DNA of 17,210 bases from DATEPR01 sp036503065 (GTDB taxonomy: Bacteria; Actinomycetota; Actinomycetes; Mycobacteriales; Pseudonocardiaceae). The DNA lies in NCBI GenBank assembly GCA_036503065.1, contig DASXXM010000643.1:1-17210 (forward strand). The letters run 5' to 3'. Shown here one piece after another: positions 15,727-17,210 of the stretch; the first letter of the stretch is position 1; every line of letters begins with the position of its first letter. The position numbers were made by a program, and so were the translations under genes. The notes below the pieces were generated by a model. That model was not told the DNA's origin, made no database searches, and saw only the letters and a program-made list of their open reading frames with translations.

Positions 15727-16514
15727 GAACCCACCCCGCCCGCACTCGACACCATCGCGACCGAGGATGCTATATGCAAGAGCATCCTCGCTATATGAAA
15801 TAGCACCCCCGCAACCCTGGCCACGAACCCACCTCGTTGGCGCTCAGCAGTCCGGCGACCGCCGGTGCTGTTTGCTATATGCAATAGCGTCCGTGCAGTT
15901 CGGTCACGGACCACCTTGCCCGCCCTCGACACTCTCGCGACCGAAGATGCTGTATGCAATAGCACCCTCGCTATATGCAATAGCGCTCTCGCAAGCTTGG
16001 TCACGGGCCGGCCTTGTTGGCGTTCAGCTGTCCGGCGACCGCCGGTGCTGTTTGCTATATGCAATAGCATCTGTGGAGGTCGGTCACGGACCACCTTGCC
16101 GGCCTTTGTCACTCTCGCGACTGCCGATGCTGTATGCGATAGCATACTTGCTATATGCCATAGCATCTTCGTAGGCTCCATCACGGACCCGCCTTGTTGG
16201 CGCTCAACAGATCGGCGACCGCTGGCGCTGTTTGCTATATGCAATAGCGTCCGTGGGGTTCGGTCATGGCCCAACTTGCTGGCCCTTGTCACTCTTGCGA
16301 CTGCCGGTGCTGTATGCGATAGCATACTTGCTATATGCCGTAGCATCTTCGTATGCTCCGTCAGGGACCCGCCTCGTTGGCGCTCAGCTGTCCTGCTGCC
16401 GCCGGTGCTGTTTGCTATATGCGATAGCATCCGGTCACCGGACCATATCTCGGCGGTCAGCGGTCTCGGGACCGCTGATGCTGTATGCAATAGCACCCTA
16501 GCGGGCTGGGTCAT
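15723..16514 (-). CDS. Open reading frame across the 180-bp satellite (263 residues), coding status doubtful
   Basis: This frame starts with ATG at 16514, overlapping the ATPase stop as ATGA. It runs without a stop through the whole array and ends with TGA overlapping the permease GTG as GTGA. The product would be 49 + 60 + 60 + 60 + 34 residues: 60-residue repeats, each holding three copies of a LLHIA/LSHTA-type pentad and one ANSTGGRRTAERQ-type segment. It is basic, with amphipathic helix-like stretches, and has no known domain or signal peptide. In favour of a gene: both junctions use the overlap style of this genome, and the 180-base period preserves frame. Against: it is rich in rare codons (CTA, ATA, AGA, AGG, ACA), third-position GC is far below the neighbours, and other frames are open too. 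It may be a frame-preserving spacer rather than a functional protein. Confidence 0.35.
   Translation of the reverse strand: MTQPARVLLHTASAVPRPLTAEIWSGDRMLSHIANSTGGSRTAERQRGGSLTEHTKMLRHIASMLSHTAPAVARVTRASKLGHDRTPRTLLHIANSASGRRSVERQQGGSVMEPTKMLWHIASMLSHTASAVARVTKAGKVVRDRPPQMLLHIANSTGGRRTAERQQGRPVTKLARALLHIARVLLHTASSVARVSRAGKVVRDRTARTLLHIANSTGGRRTAERQRGGFVARVAGVLFHIARMLLHIASSVAMVSSAGGVGS
15762..15790. repeat. Extended 10-bp hairpin around the dyad copy nearest the permease
   Basis: CGAGGATGCT (15762-15771) and AGCATCCTCG (15781-15790) are perfect complements around a 9-base loop. Other copies of the motif in the array lack this extended pairing. It lies 36 bases upstream of the permease start, so in the minus-strand transcript it could stop ribosomes or polymerase or protect the downstream mRNA. 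Confidence 0.6.
15768..16495. repeat. Thirteen copies of a 17-bp dyad motif, consensus TGCTATATGCAATAGCA
   Basis: Arms TGCTAT and ATAGCA flank a 5-base centre (ATGCA). Copies lie at 15768-15784, 15789-15805, 15873-15889, 15948-15964, 15969-15985, 16053-16069, 16128-16144, 16149-16165, 16233-16249, 16308-16324, 16329-16345, 16413-16429 and 16479-16495. Spacing cycles 21, 84, 75 bases. The centre varies (ATGCA, ATGCG, ATGCC, ATGAA) while the arms are largely kept. The copy at 15969 changes both outer bases together (CGCTAT...ATAGCG). The symmetry suits a dimeric protein's binding site or a small hairpin. Confidence 0.95.
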
Positions 16515-17210
16515 GAGCGCAGTTCCCGTCCGGTCAGGTCGAGGAACACGTCCTCCAGGCTGCGCGTGGCCACCTGCAGTGCCTGCGCGAGCACGCCTTC
16601 CTGGGCGCACCATGCGGTCACCGTGGACACCACATGTGGGGTGATCGGCCCGGTCACCTCGTAGTCTCCGGCCGTGAGCTCCGCCACCGCGCAGCCCACC
16701 GGCAGCGCGGCCACCAGCCCCGCCAACGGCAGCCCGGCGCGGGTCTGAAAGGTCAGCCGCTGCTTGTCGGCGGTGGTCGCGGTCAGTTCGGCCGGGCTGC
16801 CCTGGGCAGCCACCCGGCCCCGGTCGATGATCACCACCTGGTCGGCCAGTGCTTCGGCCTCAGCCATCAGATGCGTGGTGAGCAGGACGCCGACGCCGTC
16901 GGAGCGCAGCGCGCGGACCAGTTCCCACACCAGCCGCCGTGCCTGCGGGTCCATGCCGGCGGTCGGCTCGTCCAGGAACACCAGTTCGGGCCGGCCGATC
17001 AGCGCGCACGCCAACGAAAGTCGCTGCTGCTGCCCGCCGGACAGCCGCTTGAACGGTGTCCGGCGAACCGAGTCGAGCCCGAGCACGTCCAGCAGCCACG
17101 CCGGATCCAGCGGGTTGGCCGCGCACGACGCGACGAGCCGCAGCATCTCGTCCGCCCGCACACCCGGATAGGCGCCGCCGCCCTGCGGCATCACGCCGAT
17201 CCGGGGCCGC
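16511..17210 (-). CDS. ABC exporter ATP-binding protein (Rv1458c-like), C-terminal part cut by right window edge
   Basis: Nucleotide-binding subunit of the exporter whose permease is at 14938-15726. About 232 residues are visible. They run from the Q-loop (IGVMPQGGGAYP) through the signature LSGGQQQRLSLA, Walker B ELVFLDEPTAGMDP and the H-loop LLTTHLMAEAEALAD, to a C-terminal regulatory domain ending RSLEDVFLDLTGRELRS. The Walker A motif and start codon lie beyond the right edge. The family is the DrrA/CcmA-like ABC-2 class; the substrate is unknown. The TGA stop overlaps an ATG that opens the repeat reading frame. In M. tuberculosis the homologues of this gene and the permease are neighbours, so the 784-base repeat array is an addition within the exporter operon. 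Confidence 0.97.
   Translation of the reverse strand, partial: RPRIGVMPQGGGAYPGVRADEMLRLVASCAANPLDPAWLLDVLGLDSVRRTPFKRLSGGQQQRLSLACALIGRPELVFLDEPTAGMDPQARRLVWELVRALRSDGVGVLLTTHLMAEAEALADQVVIIDRGRVAAQGSPAELTATTADKQRLTFQTRAGLPLAGLVAALPVGCAVAELTAGDYEVTGPITPHVVSTVTAWCAQEGVLAQALQVATRSLEDVFLDLTGRELRS

Larger units (their letters stand above)
15727..16510. repeat. 180-bp tandem satellite between ABC permease and ATPase genes
   Basis: About 4.3 copies of a unit with an exact 180-base period fill the intergenic space. Compare, for example, the lines starting at 15841, 16021, 16201 and 16381, which are nearly identical over their first 50 bases. Each unit has two related halves, each opening with a GGTCACGG-like segment and closing with one or two copies of the 17-bp dyad. 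The array is less GC-rich than its surroundings. The right-most unit (16430-16510) is the most diverged and is shorter by about 9 bases. No insertion-sequence gene, tRNA or terminal inverted repeat is visible. Confidence 0.97.

Noticed and set aside
15727..16510. CRISPR array
   Set aside because: The intervals between motif copies are themselves repeated with the 180-base period, the motif is only 17 bp and imperfect, spacing alternates 21/84/75, and no cas gene is present.
15727..16510. Iteron-type replication origin or parS cluster
   Set aside because: No rep or par gene lies nearby, the motif does not resemble the TGTTTCACGTGAAACA parS site, and the surroundings are conserved chromosomal genes.
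15727..16510. MITE or insertion-sequence remnant
   Set aside because: No terminal inverted repeats, target-site duplication or transposase fragment can be seen; the structure is tandem rather than insertional.
15865..16644. Plus-strand 259-residue open frame through the satellite
   Set aside because: It begins inside the array, runs over the 3' end of the ATPase gene on the opposite strand, has no ribosome-binding site, and is open only because the repeat period is a multiple of three.

Overview
The window is GC-rich DNA from an actinomycete. Gene content and order suggest the Pseudonocardiales or a close relative; this is inferred from synteny and codon bias, not from a marker gene. The core layout matches the conserved actinobacterial locus known in Mycobacterium tuberculosis as the opcA-zwf2-tal-tkt / ctaB / ctaA / Rv1457c-Rv1458c region. 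Accessory genes sit between the conserved blocks.

Region 1 (1-7808, minus strand) is a tightly packed operon for the pentose-phosphate pathway and the G6P/F6P branch point: tkt, tal, pgi, zwf, opcA and pgl (cut by the left edge). The last four genes are joined by 4-base stop/start overlaps (ATGA or GTGA). Together they oxidise glucose-6-phosphate to make NADPH and recycle pentose phosphates to hexose phosphates.

Region 2 (8084-9028, plus strand) is ctaB, divergent from tkt. Its partner ctaA lies at 12955-13929 on the minus strand. CtaB makes heme O and CtaA makes heme A for the aa3 cytochrome oxidase.

Region 3 (9025-12954) is an accessory block between ctaB and ctaA. On the minus strand it holds a rhomboid-like membrane protease, an unrecognised two-helix membrane protein, a cysteine-dioxygenase-like cupin 5 bases downstream of it, and an HD-domain hydrolase. 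A GbsR/MarR-type regulator is divergent from the rhomboid-like gene. Three conspicuous inverted repeats sit at the starts of these genes.

Region 4 (14165-17210) has a two-domain VOC/glyoxalase protein (plus strand), then a minus-strand ABC exporter: ATPase (cut by the right edge) and ABC-2 permease. Between these two exporter genes, which are adjacent in the mycobacterial version, lies the most striking feature: about 780 bases of tandem 180-bp satellite carrying 13 copies of a 17-bp dyad motif (consensus TGCTATATGCAATAGCA). The array is open in one minus-strand frame from end to end. That frame begins in an ATGA overlap with the ATPase stop and ends in a GTGA overlap with the permease start. 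It could encode a 263-residue repeat protein, be a frame-preserving spacer, or be a structured DNA/RNA element. It is the best candidate here for something undescribed.
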